Shown piece after piece: positions 15,614-26,515 of a stretch of 56,942 bases of DNA. The translations under genes were made by a program, and so were the position numbers. Source of the stretch: Rhodococcoides corynebacterioides (GTDB lineage: Bacteria > Actinomycetota > Actinomycetes > Mycobacteriales > Mycobacteriaceae). The DNA is taken from positions 1-56,942 of the forward strand of contig NZ_JABUBU010000021.1 of assembly GCF_019834675.1 (NCBI RefSeq). Direction: 5' to 3'. Each line of letters begins with the position of its first letter. Position 1 is the stretch's first letter. Below the pieces are notes generated by a model, which was not told the DNA's origin, searched no databases, and was given only the letters and a program-made list of their open reading frames with translations.

Positions 15614-16993
15614 ATGAGCACGCCCGAGCAGACACCTCTCTCCACCGGACTCAAGGTCCGCCACCTGACGATGATGGGCCTCGGCTCCGCCATCGGTGCG
15701 GGACTCTTCCTCGGCACCGGCGCGGGCATCGTCGCCGCCGGTCCGGCGGTGCTGCTGTCCTACGCGCTGGCCGGGCTGCTGGTCGTTCTCGTCATGCGGA
15801 TGCTGGGGGAGATGGCGGCAGCGTCCCCGTCGTCGGGATCGTTCTCGACCTACGCCGAGATGGCGTTCGGGCGCACCGCGGGCTTCGCGATCGGGTGGCT
15901 CTACTGGTTCACGCTCATCATGGTGATGGGCGCGGAGATGACCGGCGCCGCCGCGTTCATGGGCCGGTGGTTCGGCGTCGACCCCTGGATTCCTGCATTG
16001 GTCGCGATGGTGGTGTTCGCCGCGGTGAACCTGGCCCGCGTCGCCAACTTCGGCGAGTTCGAGTTCTGGTTCGCCGCCGTGAAGATCGCGGTGATCGTCG
16101 GCTTCCTGGTGATCGGTGGGCTGCTGATCTTCGGGCTGCTGCCGTCGTCGGATCCGGTGGGCTGGACCAACTTCACCGGGCTCGGCGGTTTCGCCCCGAA
16201 CGGCGTCTCGGGTATCGCCGCGGGACTGCTGGTGGTGGCGTTCGCGTTCGGCGGGATCGAGATCGTCACGATCGCCGCGGCCGAGTCCGACGATCCCGCT
16301 CGGTCGGTGGGCCGGGCGGTCCGCAGCGTCGTGTGGCGGATCAGCGTGTTCTACCTCGGGTCGATCCTCGTCATCACCCTGCTCCTGCCGTGGAACTCCC
16401 TGGGGCCGGCCGAGTCCGCCGCGCAGAGCCCGTTCGCGCTGGTGCTCCAGCAGGCGAGTCTGCCGGGGGTGGTCGGCTTCATGGAGGCGATCATCGTGCT
16501 GGCGCTGCTCAGTGCGTTCAACGCCCAGATCTACGCCACCAGCCGGATGATGTTCTCGCTCGCCGATCGCGGCGACGGCCCCCGCGTGCTCGCGCGGGTC
16601 ACCGCATCCGGCGTCCCCCGCGCGGCGCTCCTGGTGTCGGTGTTCTTCGGCTTCGTCGCGGTCGCCCTGAACTACCTCGATCTCGACGGGCTGCTGACCT
16701 TCCTGCTCAACGCGGTCGGCGCGTCGCTGCTCGCGATCTGGGCGATGACCGCGGCCGCGCAACTCCGCCTCCGGCGCCGGTTGGAGGCGGCCGGCCCGCT
16801 TCCCGTGCGCATGTGGGGGTTCCCCTACCTCAGCTGGTTCGCCCTGGTGTTGCTCGCCGGCCTGACCGTGCTCATGCTGACCGACGCGGCGGCCCGGCAG
16901 CAGGTGCTGGCGATGGCGGTCGTCGTCGCCGGGCTCGCGGTGGTCGGTGCCGTCACCGCGCGGCGCTCCCCGCGGGTGCAGCCGGCTCCGTGA
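15614..16993 (+). CDS. Amino-acid permease, APC superfamily
   Basis: A 459-residue, 12-helix amino-acid/H+ symporter of the AAT/APC family. The N-terminal signature [22 protein letters not shown] and the helix-3 segment [22 protein letters not shown] are typical, as is [14 protein letters not shown] in helix 6. The relatives include GABA, proline, serine and aromatic amino-acid permeases; nothing here fixes the substrate. Start ATG at 15614 with a -10 box just upstream. Its 3' end overlaps the convergent fdhD by 41 bases, so it probably stands alone. No functional link to the pca genes is evident. Confidence 0.85.
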   Translation: MSTPEQTPLSTGLKVRHLTMMGLGSAIGAGLFLGTGAGIVAAGPAVLLSYALAGLLVVLVMRMLGEMAAASPSSGSFSTYAEMAFGRTAGFAIGWLYWFTLIMVMGAEMTGAAAFMGRWFGVDPWIPALVAMVVFAAVNLARVANFGEFEFWFAAVKIAVIVGFLVIGGLLIFGLLPSSDPVGWTNFTGLGGFAPNGVSGIAAGLLVVAFAFGGIEIVTIAAAESDDPARSVGRAVRSVVWRISVFYLGSILVITLLLPWNSLGPAESAAQSPFALVLQQASLPGVVGFMEAIIVLALLSAFNAQIYATSRMMFSLADRGDGPRVLARVTASGVPRAALLVSVFFGFVAVALNYLDLDGLLTFLLNAVGASLLAIWAMTAAAQLRLRRRLEAAGPLPVRMWGFPYLSWFALVLLAGLTVLMLTDAAARQQVLAMAVVVAGLAVVGAVTARRSPRVQPAP

Positions 16994-17813
16994 TCGTGAC
17001 CCGGTGCGGGTGGGTGTAGACGTTCATCCCGTCACCGCGCAGGAACCCCACCACGGTCAGACCCGTCTCGTCGGCCAGGTCGACCGCGAGCGACGACGGC
17101 GCCGACACCGCGGCCAGCACGGGAATCCCGGCCATCACGGCTTTCTGCGCCAGTTCGAACGACGCCCGGCCGCTCACCATGAGGACGGTGCCGGTCAGGG
17201 GAACCCGGCCCTCGGACACCGCCCAGCCCACGACCTTGTCGACGGCGTTGTGCCGGCCGACGTCCTCCCGCGCGACGAGCAGTCGGCCGTCGGCGTCGAA
17301 GAGTGCCGCCGCGTGCAGGCCGCCGGTGGTCGAGAACAGGCGCTGGTGCTCGCGCAGCGTGTCCGGCAGCGACGTGAGGACGGCGGTGTCCACCGTCACC
17401 GGGTCCCCGGCCGGTGCGTGGCGGGACGTCAGACGCACCGCGTCGAGCGATGCCTTCCCGCACACGCCGCAGGACGACGTCGTGTAGAAATTGCGTTCCA
17501 CGCCCGGATCCGGCGCCGGAACGCCCTCCGCGAGAGCGATGTCGAGCACGTTGTAGGTGTTGCGCCCCTCGTCGTCCACGCCGTCGCAGTACCGCGCGAT
17601 CGCGACGTCCTCGCGGCCGGCGATGACGCCTTCCGTCAGCAGAAAGCCGTGGGCGAGCTCGACGTCGTGCCCCGGTGTGCGCATGGTGACCGCGAGAGCC
17701 CGACCGGCGACGCGGATCTCGAGCGGCTCCTCGACCACCAGCGTGTCCGGCCTCGACGAGTGGTGCGGTCCCCGGATACGCAGCACCGGGCGACGAACCG
17801 ACGCGCGGCCCAT
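16953..17813 (-). CDS. fdhD: Formate dehydrogenase accessory sulfurtransferase FdhD
   Basis: A 286-residue FdhD protein, which in E. coli moves sulfur from the IscS desulfurase to the molybdenum cofactor so that formate dehydrogenase is active. The conserved CxxC pair is in [10 protein letters not shown]. Other family motifs: [50 protein letters not shown] and [14 protein letters not shown]. No formate dehydrogenase lies in the window, so it acts on an enzyme encoded elsewhere. The ATG overlaps the stop of a 15-codon upstream frame (TGATG). Confidence 0.93.
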   Translation of the reverse strand: MGRASVRRPVLRIRGPHHSSRPDTLVVEEPLEIRVAGRALAVTMRTPGHDVELAHGFLLTEGVIAGREDVAIARYCDGVDDEGRNTYNVLDIALAEGVPAPDPGVERNFYTTSSCGVCGKASLDAVRLTSRHAPAGDPVTVDTAVLTSLPDTLREHQRLFSTTGGLHAAALFDADGRLLVAREDVGRHNAVDKVVGWAVSEGRVPLTGTVLMVSGRASFELAQKAVMAGIPVLAAVSAPSSLAVDLADETGLTVVGFLRGDGMNVYTHPHRVTITEPAAPAGSAAR

Positions 17814-17860
17814 CAGGAACGTCCGAACGACAGGTGGGGGCGGCAGGCGCTACTGGTCAT
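17813..17860 (-). CDS. Putative 15-residue leader peptide upstream of fdhD
   Basis: An ATG-initiated frame reading [15 protein letters not shown] ends in a TGA that overlaps the fdhD ATG (TGATG). It lies in the fdhD leader, with a CACTAT -10-like hexamer six bases before its ATG, so it could begin at the 5' end of the mRNA. The arrangement would couple fdhD translation to that of the peptide. It contains one Cys codon. Coding status is unproven: it may be a chance frame. Confidence 0.3.
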   Translation of the reverse strand: MTSSACRPHLSFGRS

Positions 17861-17934
17861 GTCTCCATAGTGGACCCGCGTTCGTGGTGACGCAGACGCA
17901 CGTCCGTCACGTCGCGCCGCCACCACGGGCCGAC

Positions 17935-17953
17935 ACAAGTTAGCCTTACCTCT
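17935..17953. promoter_or_regulatory. Candidate IdeR/DtxR iron box
   Basis: ACAAGTTAGCCTTACCTCT matches 13 of 19 positions of the TTAGGTTAGGCTAACCTAA iron-box consensus, including the central GTTAG and ACCT blocks. It lies about 50 bases upstream of an iron-siderophore binding protein gene, the expected place for iron-dependent repression. Confidence 0.5.
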
Positions 17954-18002
17954 CCATCGCACTCGTGTGCGGCAACCGGATCTCGAAGGGATCACCACGC
18001 CC

Positions 18003-19004
18003 ATGGCCTCGTCGCCCCGTGTCTCACGTCGGACGTTCCTCATCGGTGCCTCGGGCGCCCTCGTCGCGCTCGGCGCCGCCGCCTGCGGCTCGGGTTCCGA
18101 CGGCGGGTCGACCGACGAGGTCGGCGCGACCGTCGACACGAAGTACGGCGAGATCGGCGTGCCGGCCGACCCGCAGCGCGTCGTCAGCGTCGGCTACAAC
18201 GATCAGGACACCCTCCTCGCTCTCGGCGTGGTCCCCGCCGGGGTCTTCGACTGGTACGGCGACTACCCGGGGGCGACCTGGCCGTGGGCGCAGTCCTTGC
18301 TGGGCGGAGCCACGCCGGAGATCGTCGGGACGGCCGCCGAGGGGATCGACGTGGAGAAGGTCGCCGCGGTCGGCCCGGACCTGATCGTCGGCACGTACGC
18401 GGGCGTCACACAGGGCGAGTACGACCAGCTCTCCGCCCTCGCCCCCACGGTCACCGCGCCGCCGGGAGTCGCCGACTTCGGCATCTCGTGGCGCGACCAG
18501 ACACGCCTGCTCGGCGCCGCCGTCGGCAAGTCCGCCGAGGCCGACACACAGATCGCCGACGTCGAGGAGAAGTTCGCCTCGGTGGTCACCGCCAACCCGG
18601 CGTTCGCCGGGAAGACGGTGCTGGTCGGCGCTCTGCAGGGGCCCGGACAGTTCGGCGTCTACGGCGCGCAGGACCCGAAGGTGCGGTTCCTCAACGACCT
18701 CGGCTTCGTGAACCCGCCGGTGGCCGCGCAGGTGGGGGACGCCAACTTCGCCGCCATCAGCACCGAACAGCTCTCCCTCGCCGACGTCGACCTGCTGGTC
18801 TGGTACGCGGGCGGGGGCTTCGGGGACAAGCTGCGCGCCGAGCTCGCCGCGACGCCGGTCTACCAGCAGTTGCCGGTCGTGCAGGACGGCCGGGTGATCG
18901 TCCTCGAGGACGAGGCCGCCGAGGCGATGGCCTGGAGCACCGTGCTCTCGCTGCCCTTCGCGCTCGACCAGATTCCCGGCCGCCTGGCACCGCTGGTGCG
19001 CTGA
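18003..19004 (+). CDS. Iron-siderophore ABC transporter substrate-binding lipoprotein
   Basis: A 333-residue periplasmic-binding protein of the FepB/FhuD type (cluster 8): GEIGVPADPQRVVSVGYNDQDTLLALG, VAAVGPDLIVG, and the closing QDGRVIVLEDE region. The N-terminus SRRTFLIGASGALVALGAAAC has a twin-arginine motif and a lipobox-like AAAC at Cys28, so it is probably exported folded by Tat and lipid-anchored outside. The ATG at 18003 gives this signal exactly; an earlier ATG at 17967 would place 12 extra residues before it. No permease or ATPase is adjacent, so it is an orphan that must share a transporter. Confidence 0.85.
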   Translation: MASSPRVSRRTFLIGASGALVALGAAACGSGSDGGSTDEVGATVDTKYGEIGVPADPQRVVSVGYNDQDTLLALGVVPAGVFDWYGDYPGATWPWAQSLLGGATPEIVGTAAEGIDVEKVAAVGPDLIVGTYAGVTQGEYDQLSALAPTVTAPPGVADFGISWRDQTRLLGAAVGKSAEADTQIADVEEKFASVVTANPAFAGKTVLVGALQGPGQFGVYGAQDPKVRFLNDLGFVNPPVAAQVGDANFAAISTEQLSLADVDLLVWYAGGGFGDKLRAELAATPVYQQLPVVQDGRVIVLEDEAAEAMAWSTVLSLPFALDQIPGRLAPLVR

Positions 19005-19046
19005 CCGCCCGGGGGTTCCGATCCCCGCGGTGTCGGGGTGAGCGTC

Positions 19047-19052
19047 TAGGTT
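19047..19052 (+). promoter_or_regulatory. -10 hexamer of a leaderless S9 peptidase transcript
   Basis: TAGGTT is followed by exactly seven bases and then the ATG at 19060, predicting transcription from the start codon. Confidence 0.45.
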
Positions 19053-19059
19053 CACGAGC

Positions 19060-21114
19060 ATGGTTGCCGCGCACCCGTTCGCCGATCCCGAGACCTACCT
19101 CGACACCCCGCGCACGGCGGGACTGGCGCTGTCGCCGGACGGCACGCGTCTGGTCACCGTCCAGTCGACGCTGTCGGAGGACCGCACGCGATTCGACACC
19201 GCGCTGTGGTCGATCGACCCGGCGGGTACGGAACCCGCGCGGCGATTGACTCGCGGCGCGTCGGCGTCGCATCCGGTGTTCGCGGCCGACGGCCGGTTGC
19301 TGTTCCGCCGCGCGGCCGACACCACGGACTCGGCACCGAAAGCGCTGTGGGCGTTGGATTTCCGCGGCGGTGAGCCGCAGCGGATCGCGTACCGGGCCGG
19401 CGGGGTGGACACCGTGTGCTGCGCCGTCGGCTCGGACCGCATCGTGGCCACCGGCCCGGTACTCGGTGACCCCGAGCGCGACGAGCAGGTGCGGGCGCTG
19501 CGAGAGAAGGGTGTCACCGCGATCCTGCACGCCGGCTACCCGATGCGGCACTGGGACGCGGATCTCGGCCCGGCGGTCACGCACCTGTTCGACGTGGTGA
19601 GCGGCGGCGGGATCGGCGGGCCCGACGGCGTCTTCACCTCCGTGACGCCCGACGCCGCCGGTCCGTCCGGCGGGGGCGTCTACCGCGACACCGGAGTCGA
19701 CGTCTCGCCGGACGGCGCGACCGTCGTCGCGACGCGTCGCGTCCCCGGGGCCGACGGCGTGACCCGCCACGTTCTGGTCCGTCTCGATCTGCGGGGCGGC
19801 GCCGGGGCTGCCGAGACCCTCGTCGACGACCCGCACGCGGACCAGTCGTCCCCTCGGATCTCGCCGGACGGCACCCGCGTCGCCTACCTCCGCGAGGAGC
19901 ATCCGGAACCGGACGCGGCGCCGCGCGTCACCGCGCAGGTGCTCGACCTCGCCACCGGCCTCAGCGAACGCTGGGGTGGGGACTGGGATCGGTGGCCCAC
20001 CGCACTGACGTGGACCACCGACTCGTCCGCGCTGCTGGCCACGGCCGACGACCACGGTCACGCGCCGATCTTCCGCGTCGACCGCACGTCGGCGACGCGC
20101 CTCACCGACGAGGGCGCGTTCACGGACCTGCAGGTCGCGTCGGCCGGGGACGTGGTGTTCGCGCTGCGGGCGTCGTACCTGGCCCCGCCGCACCCCGTGC
20201 GCATCTCGCTGGCGGACGGCGCGGTGACCGTGCTGAACGCCCCCGCGCCGCTGCCGTCGCTGCCCGGCACCCTCGAGGACGTCGACGTCCGCGTCGCGGA
20301 CGGCACCCGGGTACGGGCTTGGCTCGCGCTGCCGGAGGGGACCTCGCCGGACTGGCAGGCGCCGTTGGTGCTGTGGGTCCACGGCGGTCCGCTGGGCAGT
20401 TGGAACACGTGGTCCTGGCGGTGGAATCCCTGGATGCTCGTCGCCGCCGGCTACGCGGTGCTCATGCCGGATCCCGCCCTGTCCACCGGGTACGGGCAGG
20501 CGTTCGTCCAACGCGGCTGGGGCCGCTGGGGCGCCGAGGTCTACACCGACCTCACCACGATCACCGACGCGGTGGCCGACCGGCCGGACATCGACAGCAC
20601 CCGCACCGCCATGATGGGCGGCTCGTTCGGCGGCTACATGGCCAACTGGATGGCGGGGCACACGGACCGCTTCCGCGCCATCGTCTCCCACGCCGGGTTG
20701 TGGGCGCTCGACCAGTTCGGACCGACCACCGACGAGGCGTCGTACTGGGCCCACGAGATGACGCCCGAGATGGCCTTCGAGAACTCGCCGCACCTGTCGG
20801 TGTCCGAGATCGTCACACCCATGCTGATCACGCACGGCGACAAGGACTTCCGGGTTCCGATCGGCGAATCGCTGCGGCTGTGGTGGGAGCTGCTGTCCGA
20901 GTCGGCGTCGCCCGCGGACGCGAACGGCGAGACGGTGCACCGTTTCCTGTACTTCCCGGACGAGAACCACTGGATCCTGACGCCACCCCACATCGCCGTC
21001 TGGTACGGCGCGGTGCTGGCCTTCCTCTCGACGCACGTGCTGGGCCGCGAGCTGCCCATGCCCGCGGCGCTGGGCGCGCGACCGGGCAGAACCGGCGCAT
21101 CGGACGAGAACTAG
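19060..21114 (+). CDS. S9-family prolyl oligopeptidase-like peptidase
   Basis: A 684-residue serine peptidase of the S9 family (acylaminoacyl-peptidase/DPP-like). The N-terminal 400 residues form the beta-propeller (repeated SPDG motifs: [24 protein letters not shown]). The C-terminal hydrolase has [10 protein letters not shown] for the oxyanion hole, nucleophile Ser in [13 protein letters not shown], Asp in [10 protein letters not shown] and His in PDENHW. No signal peptide, so it acts in the cytoplasm on short peptides. Its stop codon is shared with the valS -10 box. Confidence 0.88.
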   Translation: MVAAHPFADPETYLDTPRTAGLALSPDGTRLVTVQSTLSEDRTRFDTALWSIDPAGTEPARRLTRGASASHPVFAADGRLLFRRAADTTDSAPKALWALDFRGGEPQRIAYRAGGVDTVCCAVGSDRIVATGPVLGDPERDEQVRALREKGVTAILHAGYPMRHWDADLGPAVTHLFDVVSGGGIGGPDGVFTSVTPDAAGPSGGGVYRDTGVDVSPDGATVVATRRVPGADGVTRHVLVRLDLRGGAGAAETLVDDPHADQSSPRISPDGTRVAYLREEHPEPDAAPRVTAQVLDLATGLSERWGGDWDRWPTALTWTTDSSALLATADDHGHAPIFRVDRTSATRLTDEGAFTDLQVASAGDVVFALRASYLAPPHPVRISLADGAVTVLNAPAPLPSLPGTLEDVDVRVADGTRVRAWLALPEGTSPDWQAPLVLWVHGGPLGSWNTWSWRWNPWMLVAAGYAVLMPDPALSTGYGQAFVQRGWGRWGAEVYTDLTTITDAVADRPDIDSTRTAMMGGSFGGYMANWMAGHTDRFRAIVSHAGLWALDQFGPTTDEASYWAHEMTPEMAFENSPHLSVSEIVTPMLITHGDKDFRVPIGESLRLWWELLSESASPADANGETVHRFLYFPDENHWILTPPHIAVWYGAVLAFLSTHVLGRELPMPAALGARPGRTGASDEN

Positions 21115-21117
21115 AAT
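21112..21117 (+). promoter_or_regulatory. -10 hexamer of a leaderless valS transcript
   Basis: TAGAAT, a strong -10 match, begins with the TAG stop codon of the preceding gene and is followed by seven bases and the valS GTG. It indicates leaderless transcription of the valS-folC-DUF4233 operon. Confidence 0.5.
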
Positions 21118-21124
21118 CGCCCGA

Positions 21125-23812
21125 GTGACCGATACTGCGTCGACTGCTCCCGACCCGACTCCCGCCGACCGCCTGCCGAAGGCGTGGAACCCCGGCGACG
21201 TCGAGGCCGACCTCTACCAGGGCTGGGTCGACGCCGGATACTTCACCGCCGATCCGGACAGCGCCCGGCCCGGGTACTCCATCGTGCTGCCGCCGCCCAA
21301 CGTCACGGGCAGCCTGCACATGGGTCATGCCCTCGACCACACGCTGATGGACGTACTGTCTCGACGCAAGCGGATGCAGGGCTACGAGGTGCTGTGGCTG
21401 CCCGGCATGGACCACGCCGGCATCGCCACGCAGTCGCTGGTGGAGAAGCAGCTCGCCGCCGAGGGCACCACGCGCGACGAGCTGGGCCGGGAGGCGTTCA
21501 TCGATCGCGTCTGGCAGTGGAAGCGTGAGTCCGGCGGCACCATCGGCGAGCAGATGCGCCGACTCGGCGACGGCGTCGACTGGAGCCGTGAGCGGTTCAC
21601 CATGGACGAGGGCCTCTCGCGTGCCGTGCAGACCATGTTCAAGGAACTGCACGATCGTGGCCTGATCTACCGCGCCGAGCGGCTGGTCAACTGGTCGCCC
21701 GTGCTGCAGACTGCCATCTCCGACATCGAGGTCAAGTACGAGGACGTCGACGGCGAGTTGGTCTCGCTGCGCTACGGCTCACTGAACGACGACGAGCCGC
21801 ACGTCGTCGTCGCCACCACCCGCGTGGAGACGATGCTCGGTGACACCGCCGTGGCCGTGCATCCGGACGACGAGCGGTACCGCGACCTCGTCGGCACCAC
21901 GCTCCCGCATCCGTTCCTGGACCGCGAGATCCCGGTCATCGCCGACGACTACGTCGACCCCGAGTTCGGTACGGGCGCGGTGAAGATCACCCCCGCGCAC
22001 GATCCCAACGACTTCGAGATGGGCGTGCGGCACTCGCTGCCCATGCCGTCGATCATGGACACCGAGGGCCGCATCACCGGCACGGGAACGCCGTTCGACG
22101 GTCTCGACCGCTTCGAGGCCCGCGTGAAGGTCCGCGAGGCGCTGGCCGAGCAGGGTCGCGTCGTCGCCGAGAAGCGGCCCTACACGCACAGCGTCGGGCA
22201 CTCCGAGCGCAGCGGTGAACCCATCGAGCCGCGTCTGTCCCTGCAGTGGTGGGTGGACGTGTCCTCCCTCGCCGCCGCGGCCGGCGACGCCGTGCGCTCG
22301 GGCGAGACCACCATCCACCCGACCAGCCAGGAGCCGCGCTGGTTCTCGTGGGTCGACGACATGCACGACTGGTGCATCTCGCGCCAATTGTGGTGGGGCC
22401 ACCGCATTCCCATCTGGTACGGCCCGGACGGCGAGACCGTCTGCCTCGGTCCGGACGAGACGCCGCCCGAGGGTTGGACGCAGGATCCCGACGTGCTCGA
22501 CACGTGGTTCTCGTCGGGTCTGTGGCCGTTCTCGACGATGGGATGGCCGGAGCGGACCCCGGACCTCGAGAAGTTCTATCCGACCTCCGTCCTGGTCACC
22601 GGTTACGACATCCTGTTCTTCTGGGTGGCGCGAATGATGATGTTCGGCACCGCGATCGCCGACTCGGTGCCCGGTCCCGTGCCGTTCCGAGACGTGTTCC
22701 TGCACGGGCTCGTGCGCGACGAGCACGGCCGGAAGATGAGCAAGTCCAAGGGCAACGGCATCGACCCGCTCGACTGGGTGGACCGGTTCGGCGCCGACGC
22801 CCTGCGCTTCACGCTCGCCCGCGGCGCGCACCCCGGCGGTGACCTGTCCGTCGGCGAGGACAACGCACAGTCGTCCCGCAACTTCGCCACCAAGCTGTTC
22901 AACGCCACCAGGTTCGCGCTCATGAACGGTGCGACGGTGGGGGAGCTGCCCGCACGGGACACGCTCACCGACGCCGACCGCTGGATCCTCGACCGGCTCG
23001 CGACCGTGCGCGCCGAGGTGGACGACGCCCTGGACCGCTACGAGTTCGGCAAGGCGTGCGAGGCGCTCTACCACTTCGTGTGGGACGAGGTCTGCGACTG
23101 GTACCTCGAACTGGCCAAGGTGCAGTTCTCGGCGCCGACCGGGGACGGGGGCGACACCGAGGACCGGGCGGCCGCGACCCGGCTGGTGCTCGGCTCCGTG
23201 CTCGATTCCGTTCTGCGCCTGCTGCATCCGGTCATCCCGTTCGTCACCGAGACGTTGTGGACCGCCCTCACCGGCGGGGAGTCCGTCGTCGTCGCGGACT
23301 GGCCCAAGGAGACCGGCGTGGGCGCCGATCCGGTGGCGCAGCAGCGCGTCGCCGACGCCCAGAAGCTCATCACCGAGGTGCGGCGCTTCCGCAGCGATCA
23401 GGGCGTCAAGCCCAAGCAGCGGGTGCCCGCCCGTCTCGTGGGCATCGACGACGCCGAGCTGACGGCGCTCGTCCCCGCAGTGGAGGCGCTGGCGTTCCTG
23501 ACCGATCCCGACGGCCCCGACTGCGGGTTCACCGAATCGGCGTCCATCGAGGTGCGCCTGTCACGGGCGACCGTGACGGTGGCCGTCGACACCTCCGGAA
23601 CCGTCGACGTCGCCGCCGAGATCAAGCGCGCGGAGAAGGACCTGGCGGCCGCGCGCAAGGAACTCGAGACCACCACGGCGAAGCTCGGCAACGAGGCGTT
23701 CGTGGCCAAGGCGCCCGAGGCCGTCGTGCAGAAGATCACCGCCCGCCAGCAGTTGGCGCGCGACGAGGTCGAGCGGCTCACCAAGCGTCTCGACGATCTG
23801 GGCTCCGCGTGA
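21125..23812 (+). CDS. valS: Valyl-tRNA synthetase
   Basis: Class I aminoacyl-tRNA synthetase of 895 residues charging tRNA-Val. The HIGH signature appears as HMGH in [13 protein letters not shown] and the KMSKS signature as KMSKSKGN. The editing (CP1) domain lies between, with [21 protein letters not shown]-terminal coiled-coil arm ([17 protein letters not shown] and onward) is typical of ValRS. The start is GTG at 21125, at the predicted transcription start. The stop overlaps the folC GTG (GTGA). Confidence 0.97.
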   Translation: MTDTASTAPDPTPADRLPKAWNPGDVEADLYQGWVDAGYFTADPDSARPGYSIVLPPPNVTGSLHMGHALDHTLMDVLSRRKRMQGYEVLWLPGMDHAGIATQSLVEKQLAAEGTTRDELGREAFIDRVWQWKRESGGTIGEQMRRLGDGVDWSRERFTMDEGLSRAVQTMFKELHDRGLIYRAERLVNWSPVLQTAISDIEVKYEDVDGELVSLRYGSLNDDEPHVVVATTRVETMLGDTAVAVHPDDERYRDLVGTTLPHPFLDREIPVIADDYVDPEFGTGAVKITPAHDPNDFEMGVRHSLPMPSIMDTEGRITGTGTPFDGLDRFEARVKVREALAEQGRVVAEKRPYTHSVGHSERSGEPIEPRLSLQWWVDVSSLAAAAGDAVRSGETTIHPTSQEPRWFSWVDDMHDWCISRQLWWGHRIPIWYGPDGETVCLGPDETPPEGWTQDPDVLDTWFSSGLWPFSTMGWPERTPDLEKFYPTSVLVTGYDILFFWVARMMMFGTAIADSVPGPVPFRDVFLHGLVRDEHGRKMSKSKGNGIDPLDWVDRFGADALRFTLARGAHPGGDLSVGEDNAQSSRNFATKLFNATRFALMNGATVGELPARDTLTDADRWILDRLATVRAEVDDALDRYEFGKACEALYHFVWDEVCDWYLELAKVQFSAPTGDGGDTEDRAAATRLVLGSVLDSVLRLLHPVIPFVTETLWTALTGGESVVVADWPKETGVGADPVAQQRVADAQKLITEVRRFRSDQGVKPKQRVPARLVGIDDAELTALVPAVEALAFLTDPDGPDCGFTESASIEVRLSRATVTVAVDTSGTVDVAAEIKRAEKDLAAARKELETTTAKLGNEAFVAKAPEAVVQKITARQQLARDEVERLTKRLDDLGSA

Positions 23813-25242
23813 CGGGCCCGGTCGACGGCGCCGACGGTGCCGCGGCACCGTCCCCGGTGGATCTGGCCGAGTTCACCCTGGTGGAGTCGGAGCTCGACCG
23901 CCGGTGGGGCGAGACCACCATCGAGCCGTCGCTCACCCGCATCCGGGCCCTGATGGATCTGCTCGGGTCGCCGCAGGCGAGCTACCCGTCCATCCACGTG
24001 GCGGGCACCAACGGCAAGACGTCGGTCACCCGCATGATCGAGTCGTTGCTGCGCGCGTTCCATCGCCGCACCGGCCGCACCACCAGCCCGCACCTGCAGC
24101 TGGCGACCGAGCGGATCGCGATCGACGGGGTGCCGCTCACGCCCCGTCAGTACGTCGACACCTACCGCGACGTCCTGCCGTACGTCGAGATGATCGACGA
24201 GCGCAGCCAGGCCGCCGGGGGACCGGCGATGAGCAAGTTCGAGGTGGTCACCGCGATGGCGTTCGCCGCGTTCGCGGAGGCGCCGGTCGACGTCGCCGTG
24301 GTCGAGGTCGGACTCGGCGGCACGTGGGACGCCACCAACGTCGTCGACGCGCAGGTCGCCGTGATCACCCCGGTCGGCATGGACCACACCGAGTACCTCG
24401 GCGACGATCTCGCGTCCATCGCGGGGGAGAAGGCGGGCATCGTCAAGCGCGCGCCCGAGCGGCTCGACCCCGTCGACACCGTCGTGATCGTCGACGAGCA
24501 GCAGCCCGAGGCCATGGAGGTGATCCTGCGCCGGGCCGTCGAGTCCGACGCCGCCGTCGCGCGGGCCGGGTCCGAGTTCGTCGTGCTCTCGCGCCGCGTC
24601 GCCGTCGGCGGCCAGCAGCTCGAGCTCCGTGGACTCGGCGGGGTCTACGACGACATCTTCCTGCCGTTGCACGGTGCCCATCAGGCCCGGAACGCGTCCG
24701 TCGCCCTCGCGGCGGTCGAGGCGTTCTTCGGCGCGGGCGCCGACCACGGCCTGGACCTCGACACCGTGCGCGAGGGTTTCGCGACCGTCGTCAACCCGGG
24801 TCGTCTCGAGCGCGTGCGTAACGCTCCCACCGTCTTCGTCGACGCGGCCCACAACCCGCACGGCGCCGCGGCGCTCGCCGCGACGTTGGGCGAGGAGTTC
24901 GACTTCCGCAAGCTCGTCGGCGTCGTCGCGGTCATGAAGGACAAGGACGTCGACGGCATCCTCACCGCTCTCGAACCGGTCTTCGACGAGATCGTGGTGA
25001 CCACCAACGGATCACCCCGCGGACTCGAGGTCGACGCCCTCGCCGACGCGGCCGTCGCCAAGTTCGGGGACGAGCGCGTCGTCGTCGCCGAGACCCTCCC
25101 CGACGCGCTCGAGATCGCCATCGGCATCGCCGAGGACGTCGCCGACGAGGGCGAGGCCGTGTCCGGCGCGGGCGTCGTCGTCACCGGTTCCGTGGTCACC
25201 GCCGGAGCCGCCCGCACCCTGTTCGGGAAGGACCCCGCATGA
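23809..25242 (+). CDS. folC: Folylpolyglutamate synthase / dihydrofolate synthase FolC
   Basis: A 477-residue Mur-ligase family enzyme that adds glutamate to dihydropteroate and folates. The P-loop is [14 protein letters not shown]. Other family marks are [43 protein letters not shown] and DAAHNPHG. The GTG at 23809 is taken because it overlaps the valS stop; the frame is open far upstream inside valS but that part is not family sequence. The stop overlaps the next ATG (ATGA). Conserved valS-folC order supports the call. Confidence 0.95.
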   Translation: MTGPVDGADGAAAPSPVDLAEFTLVESELDRRWGETTIEPSLTRIRALMDLLGSPQASYPSIHVAGTNGKTSVTRMIESLLRAFHRRTGRTTSPHLQLATERIAIDGVPLTPRQYVDTYRDVLPYVEMIDERSQAAGGPAMSKFEVVTAMAFAAFAEAPVDVAVVEVGLGGTWDATNVVDAQVAVITPVGMDHTEYLGDDLASIAGEKAGIVKRAPERLDPVDTVVIVDEQQPEAMEVILRRAVESDAAVARAGSEFVVLSRRVAVGGQQLELRGLGGVYDDIFLPLHGAHQARNASVALAAVEAFFGAGADHGLDLDTVREGFATVVNPGRLERVRNAPTVFVDAAHNPHGAAALAATLGEEFDFRKLVGVVAVMKDKDVDGILTALEPVFDEIVVTTNGSPRGLEVDALADAAVAKFGDERVVVAETLPDALEIAIGIAEDVADEGEAVSGAGVVVTGSVVTAGAARTLFGKDPA

Positions 25243-25658
25243 CCACCACCCCACCCGACGGGGACGGGACCGTCCCCGCTCCCGCCCGCGACCCGTGGAA
25301 GGGTTTCCGCGGCGTCTGCGCCGGCACGCTGGTGCTCGAGGCCATCGTGGTCTTCCTGGCGCTTCCCGTGGTGGCGACCGTCGGCGGTGGCCTGTCCTGG
25401 ATCAGCGGTATCTACATCGTCGGCCTCGGCGTGGTGATGCTGCTCGGCGCCGGGCTGCAGGGCCGTCCGTGGGCGTTGCAGTTCGACGTCGCGCTGCAGG
25501 TGCTGGTGATCGTCGGGTTCCTGGCCCACCCCTCCATCGCGATCGTGGGGCTGCTCTTCTCCTGCGTGTGGGCGTACCTGATCTATCTGCGACGGGATCT
25601 GCGCAAGCGCATCGCGGAGGGCCGACTGCCCAGTCAGCGCGAACAACAGGGACGCTAG
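25239..25658 (+). CDS. DUF4233 membrane protein
   Basis: A 139-residue protein with four predicted transmembrane helices ([70 protein letters not shown]) and a basic C-terminus. It belongs to a family of unknown function found between folC and ndk across actinobacteria. It overlaps folC by four bases (ATGA), so it is co-translated with it. No biochemical role can be read from the sequence. Confidence 0.88.
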   Translation: MTTTPPDGDGTVPAPARDPWKGFRGVCAGTLVLEAIVVFLALPVVATVGGGLSWISGIYIVGLGVVMLLGAGLQGRPWALQFDVALQVLVIVGFLAHPSIAIVGLLFSCVWAYLIYLRRDLRKRIAEGRLPSQREQQGR

Positions 25659-25661
25659 GCT
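25656..25661 (+). promoter_or_regulatory. -10 hexamer of a leaderless ndk transcript
   Basis: TAGGCT, containing the TAG stop of the preceding gene, is followed by seven bases and the ndk GTG, predicting a leaderless ndk mRNA. Confidence 0.45.
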
Positions 25662-25668
25662 CTGCCGC

Positions 25669-26082
25669 GTGACCGAACGCACTCTCGTACTGATCAAGCC
25701 CGACGGCGTCGCCCGCAAGTTCGTCGGAGAGATCCTCGGCCGGGTCGAACGCAAGGGCCTGGACATCGTCGCTCTGAAGATGCTCACCGTGTCCGAGGAG
25801 GACGCGACGCAGCACTACGCCGAGCACGCCGAGAAGTCCTTCTTCCCCGAGCTCCTCGAGTTCATCACCTCCGGCCCGCTCGTCGCCGCCGTGCTCGAGG
25901 GCCCTCGCGCCATCGCCGCGTTCCGTCAGATCGCCGGCGGGACCGATCCGGTGGCCAAGGCCGTGCCCGGCACCATCCGGGCCGACCTCGCCCTCGACGG
26001 CCAGCAGAACCTGGTGCACGGATCGGACTCGCCCGAGTCGGCCGCGCGCGAGATCGCGATCTGGTTCCCCGAACTGCGCTGA
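25669..26082 (+). CDS. ndk: Nucleoside diphosphate kinase
   Basis: Transfers the terminal phosphate from ATP to nucleoside diphosphates. It is 137 residues, the usual length. The N-terminus [21 protein letters not shown], the [13 protein letters not shown] strand and the active-site His in [12 protein letters not shown] are all present. Start GTG at 25669. The ten-base gap after the DUF4233 gene carries the ndk -10 box, so ndk is likely expressed both from its own promoter and by read-through. Confidence 0.97.
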   Translation: MTERTLVLIKPDGVARKFVGEILGRVERKGLDIVALKMLTVSEEDATQHYAEHAEKSFFPELLEFITSGPLVAAVLEGPRAIAAFRQIAGGTDPVAKAVPGTIRADLALDGQQNLVHGSDSPESAAREIAIWFPELR

Positions 26083-26089
26083 TGCCCCC

Positions 26090-26130
26090 CGCTCGGACCG
26101 GCCGGCCACGCGGTCGCGCCGTTCCGAGCG
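26090..26130 (+). terminator. Hairpin downstream of ndk, probable terminator
   Basis: CGCTCGGA (26090-26097) and TCCGAGCG (26123-26130) pair perfectly over eight bases, with further GC pairing inside after one mismatch. It starts seven bases after the ndk stop. No T-run follows, as is common in high-GC actinobacteria. Confidence 0.45.
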
Positions 26131-26158
26131 CCGGGTGGCATGGGTGAACGCATCCGTG

Positions 26159-26167
26159 TGGGATACT
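26159..26167 (+). promoter_or_regulatory. Extended -10 promoter element upstream of rne
   Basis: TG-N-GATACT forms an extended -10 motif in the ndk-rne gap. Transcription from it would give an RNase E mRNA leader of about 340 bases. No convincing -35 is visible. Confidence 0.4.
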
Positions 26168-26515
26168 GACGGAGGTTGCGGCGCGCACCACGCGCAGGCG
26201 ACCGGATGACATCCACGGCACCCGGTGCCCGTCATCGCGGACCGTGCGTCGGTCGTCGTGCCCTCGGGGCGCGGCATCGACGCCGACGCTGAGGACGAGG
26301 CGCTCGGACCGGCCATCCGCCCAGGCATTCGCGGTACTCGTCGGCGACCGTTCCGGTCGGCGGCGGGCCGAGATGCGACCCGACCTCGTCGAACCCGCCC
26401 GGGTTCCGCGAACAGACCAAGGCACCCGCGTGGCCGCGTGTCGTGTCGACGGACGAAGCCCCCACCAGGGGCCGACCGTTCGCGACGACCGCGCCCGGGG
26501 CCCCGAGGAGAACAC
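26168..26515 (+). other. Long untranslated leader region of rne (gene-free)
   Basis: The 433-base interval between ndk and rne is the only gene-free stretch above 300 bases. It contains the ndk hairpin, the extended -10 element and then about 340 bases with no supported gene. A frame open from 26225 joins rne in phase, but its Arg-rich product resembles nothing. A strong GAGGAG at 26505-26510 sits just before the GTG. Long rne leaders mediate autoregulation in E. coli; a similar role here is inference. Confidence 0.4.

Noticed and set aside
26225..26515. A 97-codon N-terminal extension of RNase E.
   Set aside because: It is Arg/Pro-rich with no similarity that I recognise, whereas GTG at 26516 has GAGGAG at ideal spacing and is followed at once by the IF2-like domain.
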